From contig NZ_JAHXZL010000006.1 in the NCBI RefSeq assembly GCF_019429525.1, positions 62,001-126,000 on the forward strand: 64,000 bases of DNA, written 5' to 3'. This stretch comes from Sphingomonas folli (GTDB lineage Bacteria > Pseudomonadota > Alphaproteobacteria > Sphingomonadales > Sphingomonadaceae). The translations under genes were made by a program, and so were the position numbers. The notes under the pieces were generated by a model. That model was not told where the DNA came from. It worked only from the letters and a program-made list of their open reading frames with translations, and did not search any database. The stretch's first letter is position 1, and each line of letters begins with the position of its first letter. Positions 19,862 to 27,718 of the stretch are shown in pieces.

Positions 19862-19962
19862 TAGCTGATGTGGACCAGCGGGGTGCTCCTAAGGACGCAG
19901 GAGCCCAGAGCCCAGGAGCGTCGCGCCCGCCACCCTGGCCTCTGGCGTTCGCCGGAGCACGG
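19862..19962. repeat. dispersed repeat, family B copy 3
   Basis: In the 299-base gap after prsR. GCTGATGTGGACCAGCGGGG and GTGCTCC...GGACGCAGGAGCCCAGAGC match copy 2, ending GGCGTTCGCCGGAGCACGG. The first part of the gap (19744-19850) holds GC-rich inverted runs (CCCCGG...CCGGGG) akin to the element at 27505, and no gene. Confidence 0.65.
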
Positions 19963-20039
19963 ATCGGTGGTGGATCGGACTCAGGACGGAGCTCACCATC
20001 GCTCGGGCAAGGCTCCGCCCGGACGACGCCGAGCCATCC

Positions 20040-20510
20040 TCACCCGCTCATCACCCAGGCCCAGCAGGCGGCGAGGCCGGCGCAGCCGAGCAGCAGCTGC
20101 GGCACGCGCAGCCGCGCGAAATGCGCCGGGGCATCGCCGCGCAGCGCGGCGCGGCGGTCGAGCAGCGCCGCCAGCGCGTAGCCCGCGGCCAGCAGGGCCA
20201 CGGCGACGGCGGCGTCGGGCACCAGCAGCGCCAGCCCCGCGATCGTGACATAGGCCACCGCGGCGGCGAGCTCGACCGCGGTCGAGGCCGCCGCGCGCGC
20301 GAAGCCGAAGCCGCGTCGCACCCCGCCGATGAAGGACAGGATCAGCGCGCCCCAGATGACCGCGAGCCGCACCGCGACCACGCCCCAGGGTTCGGGCAGC
20401 ACCCAGGCCCCGATGCCGGCGGCGACGAGCGGGAGCATCGGCCCATAGCCGAAGACGATGCTGTCGGCGGGGACTCGGCTGTCGCCGGGGGTCGGTGCGC
20501 GGTTCGCCAT
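20040..20510 (-). CDS. DUF3429 family membrane protein
   Basis: 156 residues. Pattern of a DUF3429 protein: a lead-in VPADSIVFGYGPMLPLVAAGIGAW, then GALILSFIGGVRRGFGFA with the conserved GGxRxG, and three more hydrophobic helices ending LGCAGLAACWAWVMSG. About five membrane helices in all. Function is unknown for the family. The longer open frame upstream (to 20651) is Arg-rich and without the family pattern, so I start at ATG 20510. It is isolated between repeats and a degraded region. Confidence 0.78.
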   Translation of the reverse strand: MANRAPTPGDSRVPADSIVFGYGPMLPLVAAGIGAWVLPEPWGVVAVRLAVIWGALILSFIGGVRRGFGFARAAASTAVELAAAVAYVTIAGLALLVPDAAVAVALLAAGYALAALLDRRAALRGDAPAHFARLRVPQLLLGCAGLAACWAWVMSG

Positions 20511-20704
20511 CCCGCCCGAACGCGCGGGCGCGCGATCGGTCGCGCGCGGATACCTCTCCCGCGCGGCACGACGTCGAGCGCCCGCGGCGCCGCGTCGCGG
20601 CGCGGGGCACCGTCTCGGTCCATCCGCCCTGACGCGCTGGCTGACGAACACCCTTTCCTCGCCGGCATGACGAGCAGGATCGTGTCGACGCTCGGCAGCG
20701 CGCG

Positions 20705-21028
20705 CTAACCCTCCTTGATGACGCGCAGGTCGTGCTCGCGCGTCCCCGGCGAGAGCGCCTCGACGGTCACGTCCGGGTAGCGCACCGAGCGGTCGTAAGT
20801 GGCGACCGCCATGCCCGGACCTTGGGCGCGGCAGCCGCCGCCACGCGGCCGAACCCCGGGCGCGGGGAAGATCTCGTCCTGCGCCCGCGCGGGTTCGCGC
20901 GAGCCGCCCGCCCTCATTCGGCTGCCACCGGCGTCGAGGCCGGCGCGCAGCTCCGCGCCGACGTCGATCTGCGGGAACTCCTCGGCGGCGAGGAAGCGCG
21001 GGTCCTGAGGCGCGAGCAGGCTGGCCAA
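20705..21028 (-). pseudogene. degraded gene, C-terminal part resembling Uma2-family nuclease
   Basis: An open frame of 107 codons without a good start. Its last 38 codons read GPGMAVATYDRSVRYPDVTVE followed by ALSPGTREHDLRV, which matches the Uma2 core pattern (PDG-MAV-...-YPDVTV then VEVLSPSTRxxD). The roughly 25 residues that normally separate these two blocks are missing and the frame ends soon after, so it would be an internally deleted relic. The first third (LLAPQDPRFLAAEEFPQIDVG) has coding-like GC-ending codons but I do not recognise it. It could instead be a small unknown protein. Confidence 0.4.
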
Positions 21029-21101
21029 GGCGACCTCATAGAGCCGGAGCGCGGCCGCACCGGGCGGCTCCGCGCCCCCCGATCATGACCCGCCGCAGAA
21101 A

Positions 21102-21117
21102 CGGCACGGCTCTTGCT
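21102..21117 (+). promoter_or_regulatory. sigma-54-type promoter before fliK
   Basis: ACGGCACGGCTCTTGCTG matches the consensus TGGCACG-N4-TTGC(A/T) at all but the first base. The GG at 21103-21104 and GC at 21115-21116 are exactly ten bases apart, the spacing sigma-54 requires. A transcription start near 21128 would leave a short leader before the fliK TTG at 21159. Late flagellar genes in many proteobacteria use sigma-54 promoters. Confidence 0.7.
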
Positions 21118-21158
21118 GACTACCGGTCGCACCCTCTCATCAGCGCCCGGAGCCTGCC

Positions 21159-23618
21159 TTGACCACGATCGCGAGCCTGCTGCTGACCACCGCCCCCGGC
21201 GCGCTGGCGATCCCCGGCGCGCCCGCCGGCGAGTCGCTCGCCGCCGGGGGCGGCGCGCGCGCGAAGCTCGCGGTGGCGGGGACCACCTTCCTCGACCTGG
21301 TCGCGCCCGCCGATGTCGCGCCCGCGCCCGGCGAGCGGCAGGCGCTTGCCGGCGGCGGCAGCCTCTTGCCGGCCGCGTCCGGCGAGGGCGCGGTGATCGC
21401 GGCGGCGCCAGCGGGCGAGGCGGCGCTCGCTTGGCTCGCCGACGCGACCGGGATGGAGGTGCCGCCCGCGCCCACCCCCGCCGCGGTCGCGGCGAGTCCG
21501 GACCTTGCCGCGGTCACGGCTATTCCCGACCCCGCCCCCACCGCGGCGATGCCCGTCGTCGCGTCGCGCCGCACCGTGCCGCTGCCGTCGGGCGCGGTGC
21601 TGGGGCGCACCGCACCGGCTCGGTCGCTGGGCGCGACCGAGATCGCGGTCGACCCGGGCAAGGCGTTCCCCGGCGCCGCGTCGGCGGACGCCGACGCGCC
21701 GGACGTTGCGCCGTCGCGCGAGGACGTGACGGCGGCGGAGCCCGCGGCGACGCTGGTGGCCGCCGCGATGCCGGCCGAGCCCGCGCCCGTCGCGTCGCTC
21801 GCACCCGCCGTGCCGCCTGCCCCCGAGACACCGCCGCTCGCGGCGCTCGCCCCGCCGCCGCCCGCGGGCGTACCGGCGGCAGCGGTCTCCGCGACGCCGG
21901 CCGTCGCGGCGACGACCGTCGCCCGCGGCGCCGCGGCGCGCGAGGTCGCCCCGACGAGCCCCCGCGCGCCTCTCTCCCGGGCCGCGGCCGACGCCCGTCC
22001 CGCTCTCCCCGGTCACGTCGGGGCACCGGCTGCGACCGCACCCCTCGTGGCCGGGGCGCCGCAGCCCGCGCCAGCCTCGCGCGACGCGGTCGCTCCGAGC
22101 GCCGCCTCCGCCGACGCCGACGCCGACGGGTCGATGCCCGTCGCGCGCGCTCCCGCGAGCCGCGTCGTCGGCACCGCGGCCGCTCCCGCGCGCGCCGCCG
22201 CGGCGGCGGCCGCGCCGTCTCCCGCCGCCGCCCCGCTCTCCGCGCCGGTCGCGACCGGCAACGTCGCCACCGCCACCCCGTCGACCGCTGGACCGATCCC
22301 GGTGGCCGCCTCGACCGACGCCGCCCCCGCGCCGGGACGCGCCGGCGCGCGCCGCGCGGTCGCGCCCGAGGCGTCACCGCGTGCGATGGTCGCCGCGCCG
22401 GCCGCACCCGCACCCGTCGTCACCGCCGACGAGATCGCCGCGGCACCGTCGCCCACCCCCGCACCGCTCTCCCCGTCCGCCGCCGCGGTGCACGCCATGA
22501 CCCGAAGCGAGCCCCGGCCGTCGCGCGCCGTTCCGGGCGACGCGGCGGTCGCTGCCGCCGCTGCCGTCCCGGCCCGCGGCGCGGAGCGCGCCCCGCCCGC
22601 GACCCTCGACGCGCGCGCCCCCGGCACGCCGGTCGCCGAGGCGCCGTCGCAGCCGCCCGCCGCCCCCGTCCCGATGGGCGCGGCGCCGACCGTCGCCTCC
22701 GTCGCGCCGGTGATCGCGGCCGCGGCGCCGGCGCGGGTCGACGCGTCGCTCCCGCTTCCCGCGACCGCGCCGACCGCGCCCGCCCCGCCGGGCGCGACCG
22801 GCGACGCCCCGGCGCCCCCGGCGGACGCTACCGTGAGCGCCGACCCGATCCCGGCCGCCCCGCTCGACCGAGCCCTATCGCGCGCCGCCGCGGCCCCGCT
22901 CGCGACCCCCGCGGCCCCGGTCGCGACCGCCGCGGCACCGACGATCGCGACCGCGGCGCGCACCTTCGCCGAGGCGATCCACCGCGCCGTCACCGCCGAC
23001 GAGCGCGCCGCGCCGGCCGAGCCCTCGCCGACCGCGCAGCTCGCGCAGCCGGCGACCGGCGCGATCACCGCCGCCGCGGTCGCCGCGCCGCAGCCCGCCA
23101 CGCAGCAGCCGCTCGACATGACGCACGGTCGCTGGCCCGAGGCGATGATCCACCGCATCGAGATGCTGCGCGACATGGCCGACGCCAACGACGTGCGCAT
23201 CCGCGTCGTCCCCGACGCGCTGGGCGCGATCGACGTCTCGCTCCGGCGCGACGGCGACATGGTGCAGGTCCAGCTCGTCGCCGAGCAGCCACAGACCCGC
23301 GCGCTGCTCGCCGAGGCGCAGCCGCGGCTGCAGGAGATGGCCGAGCAGCGTGGCATCAAGCTCCAGCACGGCGGCGGCGCGACCACCGGCAACGGCGGGG
23401 GCGGCACATCGCAGCAGAACCCGTCATCGTCCGGCGGGTCGCAGGGCGCCCCGTCCCCCGGGGGCCAGTCTCTCGCGGGCCAGTCGCAGGGCAGCGCCGC
23501 GGGCCAGCAGCCCGACCGCCAGCAGCCCCAGGCGCAGCAGCAGCGCGCCGCGCCGCATGCCCCCGCTCCCGCCCGCCGCGTCGCCGACGCGGCCACCACC
23601 GACGACCGTATCGCCTGA
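21159..23618 (+). CDS. fliK: flagellar hook-length control protein FliK
   Basis: 819 residues. FliK acts as a secreted ruler and switches the flagellar export gate from hook to filament substrates. About 640 residues of Ala/Pro-rich low-complexity sequence precede a conserved Flg_hook domain (about 653-735) with HRIEMLRDMADANDVRIRVVPDALGAIDVSLRRDG and VQLVAEQPQTRALLAEAQPRLQEM. A Gly/Gln/Ser-rich tail follows. It is longer than the roughly 400 residues of enteric FliK because of the Ala/Pro region. The start is a TTG at 21159 after CCGGAG, just downstream of the sigma-54 promoter. First gene of the flagellar operon. Confidence 0.85.
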   Translation: MTTIASLLLTTAPGALAIPGAPAGESLAAGGGARAKLAVAGTTFLDLVAPADVAPAPGERQALAGGGSLLPAASGEGAVIAAAPAGEAALAWLADATGMEVPPAPTPAAVAASPDLAAVTAIPDPAPTAAMPVVASRRTVPLPSGAVLGRTAPARSLGATEIAVDPGKAFPGAASADADAPDVAPSREDVTAAEPAATLVAAAMPAEPAPVASLAPAVPPAPETPPLAALAPPPPAGVPAAAVSATPAVAATTVARGAAAREVAPTSPRAPLSRAAADARPALPGHVGAPAATAPLVAGAPQPAPASRDAVAPSAASADADADGSMPVARAPASRVVGTAAAPARAAAAAAAPSPAAAPLSAPVATGNVATATPSTAGPIPVAASTDAAPAPGRAGARRAVAPEASPRAMVAAPAAPAPVVTADEIAAAPSPTPAPLSPSAAAVHAMTRSEPRPSRAVPGDAAVAAAAAVPARGAERAPPATLDARAPGTPVAEAPSQPPAAPVPMGAAPTVASVAPVIAAAAPARVDASLPLPATAPTAPAPPGATGDAPAPPADATVSADPIPAAPLDRALSRAAAAPLATPAAPVATAAAPTIATAARTFAEAIHRAVTADERAAPAEPSPTAQLAQPATGAITAAAVAAPQPATQQPLDMTHGRWPEAMIHRIEMLRDMADANDVRIRVVPDALGAIDVSLRRDGDMVQVQLVAEQPQTRALLAEAQPRLQEMAEQRGIKLQHGGGATTGNGGGGTSQQNPSSSGGSQGAPSPGGQSLAGQSQGSAAGQQPDRQQPQAQQQRAAPHAPAPARRVADAATTDDRIA

Positions 23619-23636
23619 GATCGAAGGGAATGACCG

Positions 23637-24287
23637 ATGAGTGACACCGAAGCTGCCGCGCCCAAGAAGAAGGGCAAGATGAAGACGATCCTGGTCGGCG
23701 TCGTCGGCGTCGTCGTCCTGCTGGGCGGCGGCGTCGGCGCCGGCCTCTACGCCGCCAACTCCGGCCTGGTCGGCGGCGGCGGCGCGCACCCCGCGCTCAA
23801 GGAGGACCCCAACAAGCCCCATCTCGTGCCCAAGAGCGAGCAGAAGCGCGCCGGTGAGGGCGGCGAGGGCGGTGAGGGCGGCCACGGCGGGGGCGAGAGC
23901 GCCGAGGGCGGCGAGGCCAAGAGCGAGGATCACGGCGCCCCCACCCCCGAGGGCGCGGGCGGCGAGCCCTATGCCTCCAACTATTACGCGATGGACAAGG
24001 AGTTCACCTCCAACCTCCAGGACTCGGTCCATTTCGTCCAGGTCGGCATCGCCGTCTCCACGCCCTACGACGACAAGGTCGTCAACAACCTGAAGACCAA
24101 CGACATCGCGATCCGCTCGGCGATCCTGATGACGCTGGGCGACACCACCGAGGACCAGGTCTTCACCAGCGCGGGCAAGCAGCAGCTGCAGAAGCGGCTG
24201 GTCGCGTCGATCAATCAGACTCTGCGCGAGAAAGAGGGATTCGGCGGCATCAGTAACGTCTATTTTACCAACTTCGTGGTTCAGTGA
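23637..24287 (+). CDS. fliL: flagellar basal-body protein FliL
   Basis: 216 residues. Single-span inner-membrane protein that surrounds the stator and supports torque. A basic head (KKKGKMK) is followed by one helix (about 17-40). A Gly/Glu/His-rich linker of about 60 residues, very low in complexity, comes next. The conserved periplasmic domain then runs from YYAMDKEFTSNL to the C-terminal VYFTNFVVQ. The linker is unusually long and acidic. 18 bases after fliK and six before fliM. Confidence 0.88.
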   Translation: MSDTEAAAPKKKGKMKTILVGVVGVVVLLGGGVGAGLYAANSGLVGGGGAHPALKEDPNKPHLVPKSEQKRAGEGGEGGEGGHGGGESAEGGEAKSEDHGAPTPEGAGGEPYASNYYAMDKEFTSNLQDSVHFVQVGIAVSTPYDDKVVNNLKTNDIAIRSAILMTLGDTTEDQVFTSAGKQQLQKRLVASINQTLREKEGFGGISNVYFTNFVVQ

Positions 24288-24293
24288 CGGGGC

Positions 24294-25262
24294 ATGGTTA
24301 ACGAGCCCGACCTCTCCGACTTCGGCCTGGAGCCCGACGCCACCGAGCGGCGCGGGCGTGGGCGCACCGACTCTCCCGTCGGCGTGACCACCCTCGGCGC
24401 CGGGTCGGGGGGGGCGGGCAAGCTGCATCCCTTCGGCGATCTCCACACGCTGCAGCATCTCTCGGCGCGCGCCGCGCGCGGGGTGCGGCAGACCTTCGAG
24501 GGCTATTGGCGCAGCGAGACCCGCGCCTGGGCCGAGCCGCTCGAGGTGCTGCGGCTCGCCGACTATCGCGCCGCGCGCGGCGACAAGCTGACCGCCTATC
24601 TGCCGCTGACGATGGACGGGCGCGCGCTGCTGGTGGTGCTCGACTCGCAGTTCGTCGCCGAGCTGCTCGACCTGTTCTTCGGCGGCACCGGCGACGTCTC
24701 GCCCACGCTCGCGCTCGAGTTCACCCCCGCCGCCGACGTGCTGGCGCAGCGGGTCGCGGGGGCGATGGCGCGCACGCTCCAGGCGGCGTGGGAGCCGCTG
24801 GCGCGCGCGCGCTTTGGCGCGGAGCGGTGCGAACTCGGCTCGAACCTGATCCAGGGGATCGAGGGCGACGAGGTGGTGATCTGCACCCGCTTCGGGCTCG
24901 CCCGCGGCAACGCCAAGCCGGCGTTCGTCGACGTGCTCTACCCGGTCGCCACGCTCAAGCCGCACACCGTCGCGCTCACCGGCAAGGTGGTGGCCAAGCC
25001 CGCCGAGGTCGACGCCGAGTGGCGCACCCAGCTGACCCGCGCCGCGATGGGCGTGCGGCTGCCGGTGCGCTCGGTGCTGGCCGAGCCGACCATCTCGCTC
25101 GCCAAGCTGATGGACCTCAAGGAGGGCGACGTCATCCCGATCAGCTTCGGCCCCGACGTGCCGATCGTGATCGGCGGCGTCGCGCTCGGCATGGGCACGG
25201 TCGGCACCTCCAACGGTCGCGCCGCGATCCGCATCTCCAAGCTCGAAGGACCCCTGCTATGA
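24294..25262 (+). CDS. fliM: flagellar motor switch protein FliM
   Basis: 322 residues. Part of the C-ring; its middle domain binds FliG and its C-terminal SpoA domain pairs with FliN. The middle domain is seen from LHTLQHLSARAARGVRQTFE through LLDLFFGGTGD, and the SpoA-like end has VRSVLAEPTISLAKLMDLKEGDVIPI. The N-terminus (MVNEPDLSDFGLEPDATERR) does not contain the LSQxEIDALL-type peptide to which phosphorylated CheY binds in most FliM proteins. The stop overlaps the fliN start (ATGA). Confidence 0.88.
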   Translation: MVNEPDLSDFGLEPDATERRGRGRTDSPVGVTTLGAGSGGAGKLHPFGDLHTLQHLSARAARGVRQTFEGYWRSETRAWAEPLEVLRLADYRAARGDKLTAYLPLTMDGRALLVVLDSQFVAELLDLFFGGTGDVSPTLALEFTPAADVLAQRVAGAMARTLQAAWEPLARARFGAERCELGSNLIQGIEGDEVVICTRFGLARGNAKPAFVDVLYPVATLKPHTVALTGKVVAKPAEVDAEWRTQLTRAAMGVRLPVRSVLAEPTISLAKLMDLKEGDVIPISFGPDVPIVIGGVALGMGTVGTSNGRAAIRISKLEGPLL

Positions 25263-25549
25263 ACGATATGACCAGCGGCTTCACGATCGACGCGGCGGTC
25301 GCCGCCAACCTGCGGATGCTCCAGGACGTCGACGTCAAGCTGACGGTGGAGATCGGCTCGACCACGCTGTCGCTGCGCGAGCTGCTCGCGCTCGGCGAGG
25401 CCAGCGTGATCGAGCTGGACCGCCAGGCGGGCGAATTGCTGGATGTTCTGGTTAACGGCACGTTGATCGGACGCGGCGAAGTCGTCACGGTGGGCGACCG
25501 CTTCGGGGTGAAGATGACCGAGCTGGTCGCGCCCGAGAAGCGGGGCTGA
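25259..25549 (+). CDS. fliN: flagellar motor switch protein FliN
   Basis: 96 residues, essentially one SpoA domain: MLQDVDVKLTVEIGSTTLSLRELLALGEASVIELDR then DVLVNGTLIGRGEVVTVGDRFGVKMTEL. FliN forms the base of the C-ring and a docking point for export cargo. It is the short form without an N-terminal extension. It overlaps fliM by four bases and is followed by fliO after 27 bases. Confidence 0.93.
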   Translation: MNDMTSGFTIDAAVAANLRMLQDVDVKLTVEIGSTTLSLRELLALGEASVIELDRQAGELLDVLVNGTLIGRGEVVTVGDRFGVKMTELVAPEKRG

Positions 25550-25576
25550 GAAGCGGGGCTGAAGGGCGACGCGACG

Positions 25577-25903
25577 ATGATGTGGACCTATATCCTCAAG
25601 CTGGTGGTGCTGCTGCCGCTGGTCTGCGGCTTGATGATCGGGTGCCTGTATCTGTGGCGGCGGCTGGAGACGCGGCTGCCGGGCAAGACCGCGACCCGGA
25701 TGATCGCGGTGCGCGAGACGATGATGATCTCGCCGGGACTGCGACTCGCGGTGATCGACTTCGAGGGCAGCCGCCTGCTCGTCTCGGTCGGGCGCGGCGG
25801 GGTGACGCTGGTCGACAAGACGCCCGCGCCCGGCGAGGGCGCGGCCGCGACGGTCGACCCCGCCGAGGCGGCGCGCGCGCTGGCGCGGGAGTTCCGCCGG
25901 TGA
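25577..25903 (+). CDS. fliO: flagellar biosynthetic protein FliO
   Basis: 108 residues. An N-terminal membrane helix (about 5-27) is followed by a small cytoplasmic domain with LETRLPGKTATRMIAVRETMMISPGLRLAVIDFEGSRLLVSVGRGGVTLVDK. This is the FliO pattern (a VxxxxxLxPGxxLxVV-like strand pair and a glycine turn). FliO helps assemble the FliP ring of the export gate. Sequence conservation in this family is weak, so position between fliN and fliP supports the call. Confidence 0.78.
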   Translation: MMWTYILKLVVLLPLVCGLMIGCLYLWRRLETRLPGKTATRMIAVRETMMISPGLRLAVIDFEGSRLLVSVGRGGVTLVDKTPAPGEGAAATVDPAEAARALAREFRR

Positions 25904-25920
25904 GCGCGTTGCATACTACG

Positions 25921-26054
25921 ATCCTCCCCGGCACGGGGAGGGGGACCGCTCGCGTAGCGAGTGGTGGAGGGGGGCTTCCGCGGACGCCGCGCGGCGTGGC
26001 GAGCCCCCTCCACCAGCCTGCGGCTGGTCCCCCTCCCCGTGCCGGGGAGGATGT
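25921..26054. repeat. dispersed inverted-repeat element, family A copy 2
   Basis: Between fliO and fliP. Opens ATCCTCCCCGGCACGGGGAG and closes with the exact mirror CTCCCCGTGCCGGGGAGGAT; inner arms GTGGTGGAGGGGGGCTTCCG and AGCCCCCTCCACCAG are also inverted. This copy has the most regular ends of the four. Confidence 0.88.
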
Positions 26055-26076
26055 TGAGAGCGCCCTCTCCTTCCGT

Positions 26077-26168
26077 CATCCTGAACTCGTCTCAGGATCC
26101 ACCGTGCCGCAGGGATCGAAGCCGCGGCCTGGTCGGCGACGTGGATCCTGAAACAAGTTCAGGATGAC
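26077..26168. repeat. inverted-repeat element, family D
   Basis: Left arm GTCATCCTGAACTCGTCTCA then GGATCC, right arm GGATCCTGAAACAAGTTCAG then GATGACG: about 23 pairs with a few mismatches around a 40-base centre. Such CATCCTGAA...TTCAGGATG elements are common in sphingomonad gaps. A half copy (CGTCATCCTGAG) is at 31671-31682. Its right end runs into the fliP leader. Confidence 0.8.
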
Positions 26169-26187
26169 GCTGGGAAGGAGGATGCGG

Positions 26188-27099
26188 ATGCCGATGATGC
26201 AGCAGAATTACACCGTCACGCGCACCGGCGGCACCGCGGCGCTGATCCGCGCGCGCGTCGCCAGGCGCGGCCACGCCTGGCGCGTGCTGCTGGCGCTCGC
26301 CGCCATCGCGGTGATGCTGTGCGTCGCCTTACCCGCGCTCGCCCAGGCCGGCCCGGCCGCGCCGCCGCCCGGCGCGCCCGCGGCCCCCGCGCCGGGTGTC
26401 GGCGACGCGGTCGACCGCGCGCTGGGCCAGCTCTCGCGCGGGGACGCCTCGGCGACCCCCGGCAACGGCTCGCTGTCGCTGTCGCTCCAGGTGCTCATCA
26501 TCATGGGGCTGCTCACGATCCTGCCCGGGATCGTGCTGATGATGACGAGCTTCACCCGGATCATCATCGTGCTCTCGATCCTGCGCCAGGCGATGGGGCT
26601 GCAGCAGACCCCGCCCAACCAGGTGCTGATCGGCCTGTCGCTGTTCCTCAGCTTCTTCGTGATGGCGCCCGCGATCAACCAGATCAACACGACCGCGATC
26701 CAGCCCTATTCGCAGGGGCGAATCGGCGGCACGCAGCTGATCCAGGCCGCGGGCGCGCCGCTCCACGCCTTCATGGAGAAGCAGACGCGGGTGAAGGACG
26801 TCACCATGTTCGCCGAGATGGCCAAGTCCGGCCCCTATGCCAGCCCGCGCGACATCCCTTACTCGGTGCTGCTGCCGGCGTACGTCACCTCCGAGCTGAA
26901 GACCGCCTTCCAGATCGGTTTCCTCGTCTTCCTGCCCTTCATCGTCATCGACCTGGTGGTCGCCACCGTGCTGATGGCACTGGGCATGGCGATGCTGAGC
27001 CCGACGATCATCTCGCTGCCGTTCAAGCTGCTGCTCTTCGTGCTGGTCGACGGCTGGGCGCTGACGATGGGCAGCCTCGCGAACAGCTTCGCCACCTGA
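26188..27099 (+). CDS. fliP: flagellar export gate protein FliP
   Basis: 303 residues. Core ring subunit of the type III export gate. An Ala-rich cleavable signal region ends near ALPALAQA, then a linker, and the conserved part begins LQVLIIMGLLTILPGIVLMMTSFTRIIIVLSILRQAMGLQQTPPNQVLIGLSLFLSFF. The C-terminal block is IPYSVLLPAYVTSELKTAFQIGFLVFLPFIVIDLVVA. Several in-frame ATGs exist; I pick 26188 because AAGGAGG ends six bases before it. The ATG at 26164 lies inside the repeat. The N-terminal part before the signal is longer than usual. Confidence 0.94.
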   Translation: MPMMQQNYTVTRTGGTAALIRARVARRGHAWRVLLALAAIAVMLCVALPALAQAGPAAPPPGAPAAPAPGVGDAVDRALGQLSRGDASATPGNGSLSLSLQVLIIMGLLTILPGIVLMMTSFTRIIIVLSILRQAMGLQQTPPNQVLIGLSLFLSFFVMAPAINQINTTAIQPYSQGRIGGTQLIQAAGAPLHAFMEKQTRVKDVTMFAEMAKSGPYASPRDIPYSVLLPAYVTSELKTAFQIGFLVFLPFIVIDLVVATVLMALGMAMLSPTIISLPFKLLLFVLVDGWALTMGSLANSFAT

Positions 27100-27186
27100 C
27101 GCGACGGTAGAGGTGCGTTAACCAACTTCCGCCATAGCGCGCGTGTCCCGACCCCGCTCCCGGGGTGACGTCATAGAGAAGCCCGC

Positions 27187-27468
27187 ATGCAGCCGCTCGT
27201 CGACGCCGATTATTTCCTGACCGTCGCCAACCAGACGATGTGGGTGCTGGCGCTCGCCGCCGCGCCGATCCTGATCCCGGCGCTGCTGTCGGGGCTGATC
27301 CTCGGCATGGTCCAGGCCGCCACCTCGATCAACGAGCAGACGCTGAGCTTCGTCCCCAAGCTGATCGTGGTGGCGGTGTCGATCATGGTGTTCGGCGCGA
27401 TGATCCTGGGGCTGCTCAGCGACTTCACCACCGAGATCTTCGCGCGCATCCCCGATCTGGTGCGGTGA
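27187..27468 (+). CDS. fliQ: flagellar export gate protein FliQ
   Basis: 93 residues with two membrane helices: ANQTMWVLALAAAPILIPALLSGLILGMVQAATSINEQTLSFVPKL and VVAVSIMVFGAMILGLLSDF. The LxxGLxxGxxQAxTxxxEQTLxFxPK pattern is diagnostic of FliQ. It follows fliP after 87 bases. Confidence 0.94.
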   Translation: MQPLVDADYFLTVANQTMWVLALAAAPILIPALLSGLILGMVQAATSINEQTLSFVPKLIVVAVSIMVFGAMILGLLSDFTTEIFARIPDLVR

Positions 27469-27504
27469 GCGCGTGACGGCTTGCGCCCCTCTCTCCTCCC
27501 CCGA

Positions 27505-27672
27505 CCGCTGCGCCACCCCGGCGAACGCCGGGGTCCAGGTGGGAAGGCGGGCATCGCTTGCAGGAGTCATCCTTCACCGGCGCGCACGCATCGAGCAGCG
27601 GGTCGGACGGCCGGTGCGCGCTCTCCCTGCCGTTCTCCTGACTGGGCCCCGGCGTGCGCCGGGGCGGTCGGG
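27505..27672. repeat. inverted-repeat element, family E
   Basis: Fills most of the 250-base gap between fliQ and fliR. Outer arms CCCCGGCGAACGCCGGGG and CCCCGGCGTGCGCCGGGG, inner arms CACCGGCGCGCACGC and GGCCGGTGCGCGC. No coding sequence is evident in it. Confidence 0.7.
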
Positions 27673-27718
27673 GGCGGGACGAGGTCGCTTGCTCATCCGC
27701 TCGAATATCGCCCGCTAG

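Noticed and set aside
26164..26187. Upstream ATG for fliP at 26164
   Set aside because: It lies in the end of the family D repeat; the AAGGAGG ribosome site comes after it and fits the ATG at 26188.
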